Shown here: positions 47,142 to 56,380 of the stretch, one piece after another | Layout: each line of letters opens with the position of its first letter | How positions within the stretch are numbered: the stretch's first letter is position 1 | Source of the DNA: Nocardia sp. XZ_19_385 | GTDB taxonomy: Bacteria; Actinomycetota; Actinomycetes; Mycobacteriales; Mycobacteriaceae | Reading direction: 5' to 3' | Length of the DNA stretch: 64,000 bases | Assembly: GCF_015355755.1 (NCBI RefSeq) | Contig: NZ_JACVEE010000004.1 | Location: forward strand, 62,001 to 126,000 | Translations under genes and position numbers: made by a program | Notes under the pieces: generated by a model | Told to the model about the DNA's origin: nothing | The model's database searches: none | The model's input: the letters and a program-made list of their open reading frames with translations, nothing else

Positions 47142-48185
47142 ATGCAGTCGCAGGATCCACCGTCGAATCCGGAACCGTATGCCAAGGAAGGCGAACCGGT
47201 TTACGGGCCCCCGGCGTACGGCCCGTACCCGACGGGCGCCTACCCCGCGGCCTACGGTTATGGCGGGCCGCCGATGCCTCCGCAGCAGCAGCCCCGCGGG
47301 CTGTCTCCATACGGCAGTCCGGCCCGGCACAGCTGGGAGATCGGCCTGTTGTGCGTGGTGGTGGCGATCACCGCGCTGATCTTTCTCCTAGCCGTGCTGG
47401 ACACCTTCATCGTGGTGTTCGTGGGCGGCACCGCGGCCTTCGGCATCTATGCGTTCTATCTGCTCGGTGCCCCGCTGCTGCTGTGGTTCGGCCGCGGCAG
47501 TCTCTATGCCCGACTGCGGGTCAACGGCGTGAAGATGTCGCCGACCCAGTTCCCCGAGGGCTATCAGATGGTGGTCGAGGCCGCCGCCCGGTTCGGGATG
47601 CCGAAGGTCCCCGACGCGTACGTGGTGCTCGGCAACGGTCAGATCAACGCCTTCGCCTCCGGCCACGGCTTCCGGCGTTTCGTCGCCATCAACAGCGACC
47701 TGTTCGAAATCGGCGGCGCCGCACGGGAACCCGATGCGCTCGCGTTCATCATCGGCCATGAGGTCGGGCACATCGCGGCCGGGCACACCTCGTACTGGCG
47801 CATGCTCGGCATGTATCTGGCGCCGTTCCTGCCGCTGCTGGGCCCGGCACTGCTGCGCTCCCAGGAGTACACCGCCGACAACCACGGCGTCTGCTTCCGC
47901 TACTCGGGGACGCCCGCCGCCATGGGCACCCTCGCGGCCGGTAAATACCTCAATACCCTTGTCGCCTATGACGAGATGGCCAACCGGGCGAGCACCGAGA
48001 AGGGCTTCTTCGTCTGGGTGTACAACGCCATGTCCAGCCATCCGGTGCTGACCTGGCGCATGTGGGCGCTGCGCGACCGCACCCGGCACGGCAAGCTGTT
48101 CATGCGCCCGGAGACCCCGCCGCCGCTGGGCGCCGCGACCCCGTACGGACAGGTTCCGGCGCAACCGCCGAAACCTGTCCCGTAG
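47142..48185 (+). CDS. M48-family membrane metalloprotease
   Basis: A 347-residue protein. Residues 1-60 are Pro/Tyr/Gly-rich and cytosolic, followed by two membrane helices (GLLCVVVAITALIFLLAVL and FIVVFVGGTAAFGIYAFYLLGAPLLL). The zinc motif is H206-E-V-G-H210 in FIIGHEVGHIAAGH. The third ligand should be the Glu in SQEYTADNHG. It is an HtpX/Ste24-like quality-control protease of the membrane. It is divergent from rpiB by 100 bp and convergent with the DsbA-like gene with 5 bp between stops. Confidence 0.85.
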   Translation: MQSQDPPSNPEPYAKEGEPVYGPPAYGPYPTGAYPAAYGYGGPPMPPQQQPRGLSPYGSPARHSWEIGLLCVVVAITALIFLLAVLDTFIVVFVGGTAAFGIYAFYLLGAPLLLWFGRGSLYARLRVNGVKMSPTQFPEGYQMVVEAAARFGMPKVPDAYVVLGNGQINAFASGHGFRRFVAINSDLFEIGGAAREPDALAFIIGHEVGHIAAGHTSYWRMLGMYLAPFLPLLGPALLRSQEYTADNHGVCFRYSGTPAAMGTLAAGKYLNTLVAYDEMANRASTEKGFFVWVYNAMSSHPVLTWRMWALRDRTRHGKLFMRPETPPPLGAATPYGQVPAQPPKPVP

Positions 48186-48190
48186 CAACC

Positions 48191-48835
48191 TCAGTCGAAG
48201 ACCGGATCTTCGGTGCGGGTGCGCTTCAATTCGAAGAAGTGCGGGTAGGACGCGAGGGCGACCACACCGTCCCACACCTTCCCGGCGTCCTCGCCACGCG
48301 GAATCCGCGACAGCACCGGACCGAAGAACGCGACACCGTTGACGTGGATGGTCGGCGTGCCGACGTCCTTGCCGACCTTGTCCATGCCGGCGTGGTGGCT
48401 CTTGCGCAGCGCCTCGTCGTAGTCGGTGCTCTCGGCCGCCTGTGCGAGCGCGGCAGGCAGTCCCACCTCGGCCAGCGCGTCGGCGATGATCGCGTCCAGG
48501 GTCTCCTTGGGGGTCGCGCGCTCGTACTCGGCGCGGCGGTCGTGGATGCGGCTGCCCAGCGCGGTGTACAGCGGCGAGAGAACCTTGTCGCCGTGCTCCT
48601 GAGCGGCGGCGATGGCGACCCGGACCGGGCCCCAGCCGGTGGCCATCAGTTCCCGGTACTGCTCGGGCAGGTCCTCGCGGTCCTCGTTGAGGACCGACAG
48701 GCTCATCACGTGGAAGCGGGCCTCGATGTCGCGGACCTTCTCGACCTCCAGGATCCAGCGCGAGGTGATCCAGCACCACGGGCACAGCGGGTCGAACCAG
48801 AAGTCGGCAACATTCTTCTCGGCCGTGTCGGTCAC
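48191..48835 (-). CDS. DsbA/FrnE-family mycoredoxin-like oxidoreductase (Rv2466c-like)
   Basis: A 214-residue thioredoxin-fold protein. The redox motif is C18-P-W-C21 in [17 protein letters not shown] helical insertion follows. The cis-Pro loop ([17 protein letters not shown]) is present. It has no signal peptide and is therefore cytosolic. Its M. tuberculosis counterpart Rv2466c is a mycothiol-dependent reductase; by family and synteny this protein should do the same. GTG 48835 follows GAGAGGA and is the fold start. Confidence 0.88.
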   Translation of the reverse strand: MTDTAEKNVADFWFDPLCPWCWITSRWILEVEKVRDIEARFHVMSLSVLNEDREDLPEQYRELMATGWGPVRVAIAAAQEHGDKVLSPLYTALGSRIHDRRAEYERATPKETLDAIIADALAEVGLPAALAQAAESTDYDEALRKSHHAGMDKVGKDVGTPTIHVNGVAFFGPVLSRIPRGEDAGKVWDGVVALASYPHFFELKRTRTEDPVFD

Positions 48836-49008
48836 GGGTATGTCCTCTCCATCGGGGGTTCGGCAGCCACGTCTCGGCGCGGCAGGGCCGTTATCGGGAA
48901 CCAACCATGCGACCCCTCGATTCGTTCCCCGGAACGGCAGATTTCCCGACTCCGCCGCCAGTAGGGTTGGGATCGGAGTCCCGGTTCCCACTCGGCAAGG
49001 AGTCCGTC

Positions 49009-50223
49009 ATGAGCCCGGAACGTCATTTCATCGTCGTCGGCGGCGGTCTGGCCGCCGCCAAGCTCGCGGAAGCGTTGCGGGCCAACGACTTCGAGGGTCA
49101 GATCACGCTGATCGGCGCCGAAGAGCATCTGCCCTACGAGCGACCACCGCTATCCAAGGACCACCTGTTCGGCAAGAAGGACCTCGCCGACTTCGTCGCG
49201 GCGCCGGGGCAGTGGTATCGCGATCATCGCATCGAGGTCCGGCTCGGCACCGAGGTGAAGGCAATCAATCGTGCCGCGAAAACTATTGTACTGCCGGATG
49301 ATTCGACGCTCTCCTACGACAGGCTGGCGCTGGCCACCGGCTCCACACCGCGCCGGCTCGAGCTGCCCGGCGCGGAGGGGCCGAACGTCCACCAGTTGCG
49401 CACCATCGAGGATTCCGACGCGATCCTGCAACTGCTGAGTGGCACCCCGAAGATCGGCAGTCTCGCCATTATCGGGGCCGGGTGGATCGGCCTGGAGGTG
49501 GCGGCCGCGGCGCGGTCGGCCGGGGTCGAGGTGACCATCGTCGAGTCCGCGAAGCTGCCGCTACTCGGTGCGCTCGGGCCCGAGATGGGGGAGTTCTTCG
49601 CCCGGCTGCACCGGGACAACGGTGTCGACCTGCGCTTCGACGCCGAGGTAGCCGAGATCGACGCGTCGGGCCTTCGGCTGGCCGACGGCGCCACCATTGC
49701 CGCGGACGCGGTGCTCATCGCGATCGGCGCCGCGCCGAATGTCGGGTTGGCCGCCGCCGCGGGCCTCGATGTCGACAACGGCGTCCTCGTGGACGCGGGC
49801 TTGACCACGAGTGACCCCGATATCGTCGCCGTCGGAGACATCGCCGCACACGATCACCCGCGCCTGCACCGGCGGATCCGCGTCGAGCACTGGGCGAACG
49901 CGCTCAATCAGCCCGCCGTCGCGGCCGCCACCATGCTCGGCAAGTCCGCCGAATACGACCGTCTCCCATACTTTTTCACCGACCAGTACGACGTCGGCAT
50001 GGAGTACACCGGCTACGCGTCACCGGGAGAGTACGAGCGCGTGGTGGTCCGGGGCGATCAGGCCGAGCGTGAGTTCGTGGCCTTTTGGCTCGATTCCCAG
50101 CATCGGGTGCTGGCCGGCATGAACGTCAACGTCTGGGATGTCACGGATCGGATCAAGGAGCTGATCAGCTCCGGCGCCCCGGTCGACCCCGCTCGTCTCG
50201 CCGACACCTCCCTCGAATTGTGA
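49009..50223 (+). CDS. FAD/NAD(P)H-dependent ferredoxin reductase-like oxidoreductase
   Basis: A 404-residue pyridine-nucleotide disulfide-type reductase. The FAD motif IVVGGGLAAAKLAEAL is at about 7-22 and the NAD(P) motif AIIGAGWIGLEVAAAA at about 153-168. The second FAD motif is VAVGDIAAHDHPRL. There is no redox disulfide, as in ferredoxin/rubredoxin reductases serving P450s or dioxygenases. No ferredoxin or oxygenase gene is adjacent, so the partner is encoded elsewhere. ATG 49009 follows AAGGAG. Confidence 0.87.
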   Translation: MSPERHFIVVGGGLAAAKLAEALRANDFEGQITLIGAEEHLPYERPPLSKDHLFGKKDLADFVAAPGQWYRDHRIEVRLGTEVKAINRAAKTIVLPDDSTLSYDRLALATGSTPRRLELPGAEGPNVHQLRTIEDSDAILQLLSGTPKIGSLAIIGAGWIGLEVAAAARSAGVEVTIVESAKLPLLGALGPEMGEFFARLHRDNGVDLRFDAEVAEIDASGLRLADGATIAADAVLIAIGAAPNVGLAAAAGLDVDNGVLVDAGLTTSDPDIVAVGDIAAHDHPRLHRRIRVEHWANALNQPAVAAATMLGKSAEYDRLPYFFTDQYDVGMEYTGYASPGEYERVVVRGDQAEREFVAFWLDSQHRVLAGMNVNVWDVTDRIKELISSGAPVDPARLADTSLEL

Positions 50224-50246
50224 TCTGAATCACACTATCTGGAATG

Positions 50247-50273
50247 TGTCGGGAACGGTCGTCTGGTTCCGAC
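50247..50273 (+). promoter_or_regulatory. Possible ECF-type promoter for the DGPF-sigma pair
   Basis: TGTCGG (50247-50252), 17 bp and CGAC (50270-50273) have the general form of an ECF sigma promoter and are close to the TGTCGA...CGTC pattern I recall for ECF42. The start codon of the DGPF gene is 50 nt downstream. Confidence 0.4.
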
Positions 50274-50323
50274 CTACCCTCGAGAGCGCCGGACGGGCGC
50301 GCCGAACGGCGAGGAGCCGAACC

Positions 50324-50722
50324 ATGAAGTACATGCTGCTGAAGACCTACAGCGAAACCGCCTACTGCGACGCCCCGATCGCCGAATGGGCGCCGGAGGA
50401 CATCATGGCGCACATCGAATTCCAGCGTGCCCTCGGCGAGGAGCTGGCCAAATCCGGCGAGCTCGTCGACGCGCAGGGCCTGGCCGGTCCCGAGGAGGCG
50501 CGCATCGTCTGCTCCGACGGACGCTCGGCGCCGGTGGTGACCGACGGTCCCTTTCCGGAGACCAAGGAATTCCTGGCCGGGTACTGGCTGGTGGATGTAG
50601 ACAGTCCCGAGCGCGCCCTGGAGATCGCGGCGCAGGCTTCGGCCGGCCCCGGCCCCGGCGGCAAGCCGATCGGTGAGTACATCGAGGTGCGCGCGGTGAT
50701 GAGCGCACCGGCCGCCGAGTGA
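50324..50722 (+). CDS. YCII-related DGPF-motif protein
   Basis: A 132-residue single-domain YCII/DGPF protein. The motif VTDGPFPETKEFLAGYW is complete and lies after RALGEELAKSGELVDAQGLAGPEEARIV. These proteins are nearly always encoded beside ECF42 sigma factors, and their activity is unknown. The start 50324 begins the fold and follows GAGGAGC. The stop overlaps the sigma factor's GTG start by 4 nt. Confidence 0.85.
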   Translation: MKYMLLKTYSETAYCDAPIAEWAPEDIMAHIEFQRALGEELAKSGELVDAQGLAGPEEARIVCSDGRSAPVVTDGPFPETKEFLAGYWLVDVDSPERALEIAAQASAGPGPGGKPIGEYIEVRAVMSAPAAE

Positions 50723-51942
50723 CCAGAGCCGACGAGGATCTGCTGCGCGAGCTGGCGCCGCAGGTCCTCGGCGCGCTGGTGCGCCGCTTCGGCGATTTCG
50801 ACACCGCCGAGGACGCCTTGCAGGAGGCACTGCTTGCGGCGGCGACGCAGTGGCCCGAAGAGGGGCTCCCGGACAACCCGCGCGGCTGGCTGATTCAGGT
50901 GGCGCAACGCCGAATGGCTGATGTCGTGCGCGCCGAGGTAGCCCGGCGCCGCAGGGAGACAACGGTTTTCGATCGCGAGGTCGACGATGCGGAAGCCGTG
51001 GACCGAGACGACACCCTGGCCATGTACTTCCTGTGCTGTCATCCGGCACTGTCGGATGCCGCCGCCATCGCACTGACGCTGCGCGCGGTCGGCGGTCTCA
51101 CCACCGCTGAGATCGCGAACGCTTTCCTGCTGCCGGAAGCGACCATGGCGCAACGGATCACCCGCGCCAAGAAGAAGCTGTCCACCCTCGACCGCCCGTT
51201 CGCCCGCCCCGGCGATGCCGAATGGCGCAACCGCCTCGGCCCGGTCCTGCACGTGCTGTACCTGATCTTCACCGAAGGCCACACCACGACCACCGGCGCC
51301 GAACTCCAGCGCACCGACCTGTCCAGCGAAGCCATCCGCCTGACCCGCTCGATCCACGCCCTGCTGCCCGAGGACACCGAAGTCGCAGGCTTGCTCGCGC
51401 TGATGCTGCTCACCGATGCCCGCCGCGCCGCCCGCACCGGCGCGCACGGCGAACTCATCCCGCTCGCGGAGCAGGACCGCGCCCGGTGGGACCGCCGCTT
51501 GATCGCCGAAGGCGTACGGCTCACGACAAGCACTCTCTCCCAGGGCCTTTCGGGCCCCTATCAGATCCAGGCCGCGATCGCCGCCGTCCACGCCAAGGCG
51601 TTGAGCGCCGACGGCACGGACTGGAAACAAATCCTGGCGCTGTACAACGTCTTCGAGCGCCTGGCCCCGAATCCGATGGTCACCCTGAACCGTGCGGTCG
51701 CCCTCGCCATGGTCGAAGGTCCCTCCGCCGGACTGGCTTTGACGGAAACCATCGAAGACCAGCTCTCCACCAACCACCGCCTCGCCGCCGTCCGCGGGCA
51801 CCTGCATGAAATGGCAGGCGATCACACCGCCGCCATCGCCGCCTACCTGGCGTCCGCGGCCCGCACGACCAGCACCCCCGAACGCGACTACCTCACCCTG
51901 CGTGCAGCCCAATTGCGCTCTATTGCACGCACTTCCAACTAG
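50719..51942 (+). CDS. ECF42-type RNA polymerase sigma factor with C-terminal TPR-like extension
   Basis: A 407-residue sigma-70-family factor. Region 2 is ELAPQVLGALVRRFGDFDTAEDALQEALLAA and region 4 is SDAAAIALTLRAVGGLTTAEIANAFLLPEATMAQRITRAKKKL. About 215 residues follow (LNRAVALAMVEGPSAGLALTE...), a helical TPR-like extension that is a hallmark of ECF42 and is needed for activity. It has no anti-sigma gene beside it; the DGPF gene upstream overlaps its start and is the expected target or partner. Confidence 0.88.
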   Translation: MTRADEDLLRELAPQVLGALVRRFGDFDTAEDALQEALLAAATQWPEEGLPDNPRGWLIQVAQRRMADVVRAEVARRRRETTVFDREVDDAEAVDRDDTLAMYFLCCHPALSDAAAIALTLRAVGGLTTAEIANAFLLPEATMAQRITRAKKKLSTLDRPFARPGDAEWRNRLGPVLHVLYLIFTEGHTTTTGAELQRTDLSSEAIRLTRSIHALLPEDTEVAGLLALMLLTDARRAARTGAHGELIPLAEQDRARWDRRLIAEGVRLTTSTLSQGLSGPYQIQAAIAAVHAKALSADGTDWKQILALYNVFERLAPNPMVTLNRAVALAMVEGPSAGLALTETIEDQLSTNHRLAAVRGHLHEMAGDHTAAIAAYLASAARTTSTPERDYLTLRAAQLRSIARTSN

Positions 51943-52047
51943 TCGGTGTGTCGCGCGAAGAGAATTTCCGCCGCGATCACCCCTGTCTCATTCTGGAACG
52001 TGTTCTACTTACGGGGATATTCGTAAGCACCCAGGGGGTTTCGAGGC

Positions 52048-53124
52048 ATGAGTGTGGCGCGCGGCCCGCTGGCGGGCATCCGGATCATCGAGCTGGCGAG
52101 TATCGGCCCCGGCCCGCACGCGGGCATGATGCTGGCCGATCTGGGCGCGGACGTGGTGCGGGTGCAGCGCGCGCAGGATCGCACGGCGGCGGCGGTGCAG
52201 CTGCGCGGCCGGACCATCGTCGAGGCCGACCTCAAGAAACCGGGCGATGTCGCCACGGTGCTCGACCTCATCGAACGAGCCGATGTGCTGATCGAGGGAT
52301 TCCGGCCCGGCGTGGTCGAACGTCTCGGCGTCGGTCCGGAGGAGGCGTTGCGCCGCAACCCGCAGCTCGTCTACGGGCGTATGACCGGCTGGGGTCAGGA
52401 CGGCCCGCGTGCCCAGCAGGCCGGTCATGACATCAATTACATCGGCCTCACCGGTGCGCTGAATGCCATCGGCCGCAAGGGTGATCGCCCGCTGCCGCCG
52501 ATCAATCTGCTCGGCGACTACGGTGGCGGCTCGGTCTTCCTGGTGCTCGGCATCCTCGCGGCGCTGCTGGAACGGGAGCGCTCGGGCCAGGGGCAGGTGG
52601 TGGACGCCGCCATGGTCGACGGCGTCATGACGCTCTCGCACGTCTTCTGGTCGATGAGCCAGGTCGGCATGTGGTCCGCTGAGCGCGGCACCAACCTACT
52701 CGACACCGGAATGGCTTGGTACGACACGTATTCCACCGCCGACGGCAAACACATGGCGGTTGGTGCGTACGAACCGCAGTTCTACGCCGAACTGCTGCGG
52801 GTGCTGGAGCTCGACCCGGAATCCCTGCCGCCACAACGGGATCAGGGCAGCCAGGAGGTCCTGCGCAAAGTCTTCACCGAGAAGTTCGCGTCCAAGACCC
52901 AGCAGGAATGGACCGAGCTCTTCGACGGCGTCGACGCTTGCGTCACCCCGGTGCTCACCTTCGCCGAGGCTGCCGACGACGCACACCTGAACGCCCGCAA
53001 CGCCGTGGTCGAGGTCGATGGCGTCCGTCAGCCCGCCCCCGCGCCCCGTTTCTCGCGCACCCCGCCGCCGGACCCCGCGCCCGCACCGGAGGTCGCGACT
53101 CCGATCGGGGAGATCTGGCGCTAG
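52048..53124 (+). CDS. Alpha-methylacyl-CoA racemase-like family III CoA-transferase protein
   Basis: A 358-residue CaiB/BaiF-family protein. The residues known for mycobacterial MCR catalysis are in place: H127 in AGHDINY, D157 in LLGDYGGG and E242 in GAYEPQFY. These residues mark the racemase branch over true CoA transferases. It interconverts (R)- and (S)-2-methylacyl-CoA, needed for beta-oxidation of branched or sterol-derived acids. ATG 52048 follows a GGGGTTTCGAGGC region. It lies alone on its strand between the sigma factor and serine hydrolase genes. Confidence 0.87.
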   Translation: MSVARGPLAGIRIIELASIGPGPHAGMMLADLGADVVRVQRAQDRTAAAVQLRGRTIVEADLKKPGDVATVLDLIERADVLIEGFRPGVVERLGVGPEEALRRNPQLVYGRMTGWGQDGPRAQQAGHDINYIGLTGALNAIGRKGDRPLPPINLLGDYGGGSVFLVLGILAALLERERSGQGQVVDAAMVDGVMTLSHVFWSMSQVGMWSAERGTNLLDTGMAWYDTYSTADGKHMAVGAYEPQFYAELLRVLELDPESLPPQRDQGSQEVLRKVFTEKFASKTQQEWTELFDGVDACVTPVLTFAEAADDAHLNARNAVVEVDGVRQPAPAPRFSRTPPPDPAPAPEVATPIGEIWR

Positions 53125-53236
53125 CCGGCGGCCGTTGCGAAGGCCGAGTGACGCGGGTTACAGTCACCGTTAGCAAGCCGCTTGCAATTGTTACCACCCG
53201 GCTTACCGGCGTATCCGCAGACAAAGGAGTCTGACC

Positions 53237-54481
53237 ATGCCCGCTGCGCGCACCGACGACGCCTCGGACGGACTGTCCCGTCCGGCGCACATGCTGATCG
53301 ACGACCGGTTCACCCCGGTCGCCGCGAAGTTCTTCTCGATGTTCCGGCGCAAGGGTCAGGGCGGCGGAGCGCTCGCGGTCTACCTGCACGGCGAACCTGT
53401 GCTCGACGTCTGGGCGGGCTGGGCGGCTGCCGATCGGCGCTGGACGGCCGACACCATGGCGCTGTCCTACTCCACCGGTAAGGGTGTCGCCGCGACTGTC
53501 GCGAACCGCCTGATCGATCGCGGCGTGCTGGAACTCGACGCACCGGTCGCCACCTACTGGCCGGACTTCGCCGCGCAAGGCAAGGGCGACATCACCATCG
53601 GCGACGTGCTGAACCACCGCGCCGGTCTGCAGCGAATCCGGGACCTGCTGCCCGACCCCGACGATCTACTCGACCACGACAAGGTGGCCGCCGCGATCGC
53701 CGTGTCCGAACCGGATCCGATGCGACTGCGGGCCTCCGGCTACCACGGCCTGACCTTCGGCACCCTGGTCGCCGAAATTGCGCAGCGCGCCACCGGCCGC
53801 ACCTTCCCCGAGATCGTCCGCGCCGAACTCGGAGAAACGCTGGGCGACAACGACTTCTGGTACGGCGTACCACAGCATCAGCGCCATCGCCTCGCCACAC
53901 TCGGACCGCGCCTCGGCGTGGCCCGGGTGCCATTCGACTCGCTCATCGCGCCGTTCTCGGCGCTCCGGCTGGTGCGGTCGGCGCGCAGTGCGGTCTATGA
54001 CGGCTGGGCCGACCTGTCGCTGGGTACGCGGCCCTATGACGCGATGATGCCCGGCTGGAACGGCGTCTTCACCGCCCGGGCGCTGGCCGCGATGTACGGC
54101 GCGATCGCCAATGACGGACTGGTGGGGCACCGTCGACTGTTCCGCCCGGAAACCGTGCGGCAGATCGCGCAGATGCCCGCCAACGGTCGCTACGACTATG
54201 TCCTGGGCGCCGCGCCGCATTTCGCCCGCGGATATCACCGGGCCATCGTCGGGACGCGCCTCCGTCGAGATGCGCTGGGGCACTTCGGAATCGGTGGATC
54301 CGGTGGCATCGCTTTCCCACGCCGCGGTCTCGCGGTCGGCTTCGTCACCAACCATCTCGGCAACCACGCCATGTCCCTCGGTGACGCCCGCCTGCCCTTC
54401 CTGGCGGCAATGTCCGAGCGCGCCGCCGTCGGGGCCCTGACTACCGCACCCTCGGCCCTGCCGCACGAGCAGGCCAGCTGA
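53237..54481 (+). CDS. Serine hydrolase of the beta-lactamase/esterase EstB family
   Basis: A 414-residue class C beta-lactamase-fold hydrolase. The catalytic SxxK is S79-T-G-K82. A GYHG segment near 170 is in the place of the YxN motif, and HFGIGGSGG near the C-terminus is the KTG-like strand. There is no signal peptide, so it is cytosolic or membrane-associated like the LipE/EstB esterases of Mycobacteriales. The substrate is unknown; an ester rather than a beta-lactam is likely. The upstream AAAGGAGTCTGACC is a good ribosome site. Confidence 0.86.
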   Translation: MPAARTDDASDGLSRPAHMLIDDRFTPVAAKFFSMFRRKGQGGGALAVYLHGEPVLDVWAGWAAADRRWTADTMALSYSTGKGVAATVANRLIDRGVLELDAPVATYWPDFAAQGKGDITIGDVLNHRAGLQRIRDLLPDPDDLLDHDKVAAAIAVSEPDPMRLRASGYHGLTFGTLVAEIAQRATGRTFPEIVRAELGETLGDNDFWYGVPQHQRHRLATLGPRLGVARVPFDSLIAPFSALRLVRSARSAVYDGWADLSLGTRPYDAMMPGWNGVFTARALAAMYGAIANDGLVGHRRLFRPETVRQIAQMPANGRYDYVLGAAPHFARGYHRAIVGTRLRRDALGHFGIGGSGGIAFPRRGLAVGFVTNHLGNHAMSLGDARLPFLAAMSERAAVGALTTAPSALPHEQAS

Positions 54482-54723
54482 ACCAGCCCGCGTTGCACAC
54501 CTCTCACGGTCGTGCACCGGACAGCTAACTGAACGGCGTGCGAGGTGTCGAGCGGCTGCGCGAAGCAGCGCCGCGCAACGGCGGTGACCGAATACAACCG
54601 TCGCGCTGCGTGATTGGATATTGCTACCACCGAGTGGGTTCGCACGTTGCGTTATAGCCCACGCTGATAGGCTGCCGGGGCTCGATGACAGTGGTGCAGG
54701 CCTAGATCGAGGGGGCAAACCTG

Positions 54724-55092
54724 GTGCGATCGGACGAGGGGCACGGGTTGTTCGACGCGGCCGCGAGCGGTGGGTTCCGGATGCCGGTGGATACCGCGCG
54801 ACGGCTCGGGGCCGCCTGCGACGCGCTCCTGGACGGACTGCGGCGCGCCCGCGCAGACAGCGCGGAACTTATTGAGGTGCAAGGATTTCCGGAGCTAACC
54901 TCCGGCCATGCGCTGGCTCGGGGGTTCGGGGCGAAGGGGCAGGAGCACCTCGCGGCGCTCGCTGGTTTCGAAGCGGCTGCGCTGCGCCTGAAAGCCGGGT
55001 ATCTGGCCGCCGGGCGGCTGATCGAAGCAGCCGATGCCGCGAATCAGGCGGCGCTGTGGGCGGCCACCGGGCAACTGGAGGGCACACGATGA
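54724..55092 (+). CDS. Small helical protein of an orphan ESX-type operon (PE-like position)
   Basis: A 122-residue, almost wholly helical, Ala-rich protein with no signal peptide and no recognised domain. It is first in a tight three-gene operon ending in EspG. Length, helicity and position match the PE or WXG100 partner of a type VII secretion substrate pair, but no WxG or YxxxD/E signal is seen. The GTG start follows GAGGGGGC. The stop overlaps the next ATG (ATGA). Confidence 0.65.
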   Translation: MRSDEGHGLFDAAASGGFRMPVDTARRLGAACDALLDGLRRARADSAELIEVQGFPELTSGHALARGFGAKGQEHLAALAGFEAAALRLKAGYLAAGRLIEAADAANQAALWAATGQLEGTR

Positions 55093-55664
55093 CCGGCAAC
55101 GGTCCGGGTGCGGCGGGGACCGATCCGGCTTATGTTCCCGATCGTGAATCCTTCGACGCCTACACCCACCAGGAGATCTGGGACCAGGTGCACGAGGCGC
55201 TGGACCCGGCCGCCCTGGGCCGCACGGCCGACGGCTGGCGAGCGGCGGCCCAGACGCTGGCCGAGTCGTTCGAAACCTTCGCTGCCGCGGTGCGCCGCGA
55301 ATTCGGCGACTGGGATGGAAAAGCCGCCGCGGCGGCGCGCGAGTCCACCGAGACGTTCATCCAGGCCGGCGCCGAAGCCCAGCAGGTCTGTGCCGAGGTG
55401 CAGCGCCTGATGGAAGCGAATTCCGCTGCCGCGCAGAAGGTGCGCGACGCCATCCCGAAGCTTCCGGAACCCTATGTGCCGCATGCGGATCCGGTGGTGG
55501 AGGTGGTGGAGGGCGGACCGCGGAAGATGGCCCACGATATCGCCGCCGCCGACGCGCTCGCCGACGCGCAGGACGCGCTGACCTTTCTCTACAACTCGAC
55601 ACTGGTGGCCTCCGGCGACGCGGTGCCCGCCTTCGGCGACGGTGGAAGAGAGTGCGCCCCGTGA
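55089..55664 (+). CDS. WXG/PPE-like type VII secretion substrate candidate
   Basis: A 191-residue helical protein. A W (IWDQV) begins helix 1, and W-D-G in FGDWDGKAAAAARES forms the turn of a helical hairpin, the WXG100/ESX signature. Before it is YTHQE (YxxxE), which fits the motif but at an unusual place. The C-terminal 60 residues are acidic and may be the part handled by EspG. Such a pairing with a preceding small helical protein is like PE-PPE, although no PPE sequence is present. The ATG overlaps the previous stop. Confidence 0.7.
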   Translation: MTGNGPGAAGTDPAYVPDRESFDAYTHQEIWDQVHEALDPAALGRTADGWRAAAQTLAESFETFAAAVRREFGDWDGKAAAAARESTETFIQAGAEAQQVCAEVQRLMEANSAAAQKVRDAIPKLPEPYVPHADPVVEVVEGGPRKMAHDIAAADALADAQDALTFLYNSTLVASGDAVPAFGDGGRECAP

Positions 55665-56377
55665 GGTGGGAATTCAGCCCGGACGAGTTCACCTATGTGT
55701 GGTCGGTGGAGACCGGCCTGGATCGGCGGCCGTATCCGATCAACATGGCGCACCGCGGCACCGTGCGCAGCGAAAACGACTGGGACAAACTGAAACTCGC
55801 CGAGCGGTTCCGGCGCAACGCCGACCCGGACCTGACCGGGGCGCTCGCCCTGTGCGCCCGCTCCGACGCCACCACCATCACGGTCTCCGGTGACCGCTTC
55901 ACCCCGGACGGGCAGTCCGAGGAGACCATCCTCGCCTTCGGCGCCACCCACCTGGTCTGGGGCACGGTGCTGATAGCGGGCCCGTGCGATGTCACCGTCA
56001 TCGCCTGCCATGCCCGGAATGTCCCGCACCACTTGGTGACTGCTATCGGCACCGCACCTTCGGGTCGGCTGGCCACCATGCGCGAACCGCGTGAAGCCGT
56101 GCTCTACGACGATCCGCAGCACTGGCAGCACACCGAAATCGCCCGTCGCGCCGCGACTTTGCGCCGGACCCTGCACAGACCCATCGACGCGCGCGGCTTC
56201 ATCACCGTCACCGTCGCGCCCGAGAACCCCATGTCCCCGCCCACCCGCCACCGCACCTGGCTCGACTTCACCGGTGACGGCCGCTATCTGCTTACTACCA
56301 GTACCGACCTCACCCTGGCGCCGGTCACCGACCAGGCCCTGGCCGCCCAGCTCAAACGCCTCGCGGCGATCGGCTGA
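55661..56377 (+). CDS. ESX secretion-associated chaperone EspG
   Basis: A 238-residue EspG-family protein. WEFSPDEFTYVWSVETGLDRRPYPI is the typical start, and the two-lobe alpha/beta fold runs to the end. EspG proteins bind the tip of the PE-PPE heterodimer in the cytosol and take it to the ESX secretion machine. GTG 55661 overlaps the preceding stop (GTGA); GTG 55652 is an alternative that adds three residues. No eccB-E or mycP gene is within the window, so the machine must be elsewhere in the genome. The NQO gene converges 3 nt later. Confidence 0.85.
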   Translation: MRWEFSPDEFTYVWSVETGLDRRPYPINMAHRGTVRSENDWDKLKLAERFRRNADPDLTGALALCARSDATTITVSGDRFTPDGQSEETILAFGATHLVWGTVLIAGPCDVTVIACHARNVPHHLVTAIGTAPSGRLATMREPREAVLYDDPQHWQHTEIARRAATLRRTLHRPIDARGFITVTVAPENPMSPPTRHRTWLDFTGDGRYLLTTSTDLTLAPVTDQALAAQLKRLAAIG

Positions 56378-56380
56378 GAT

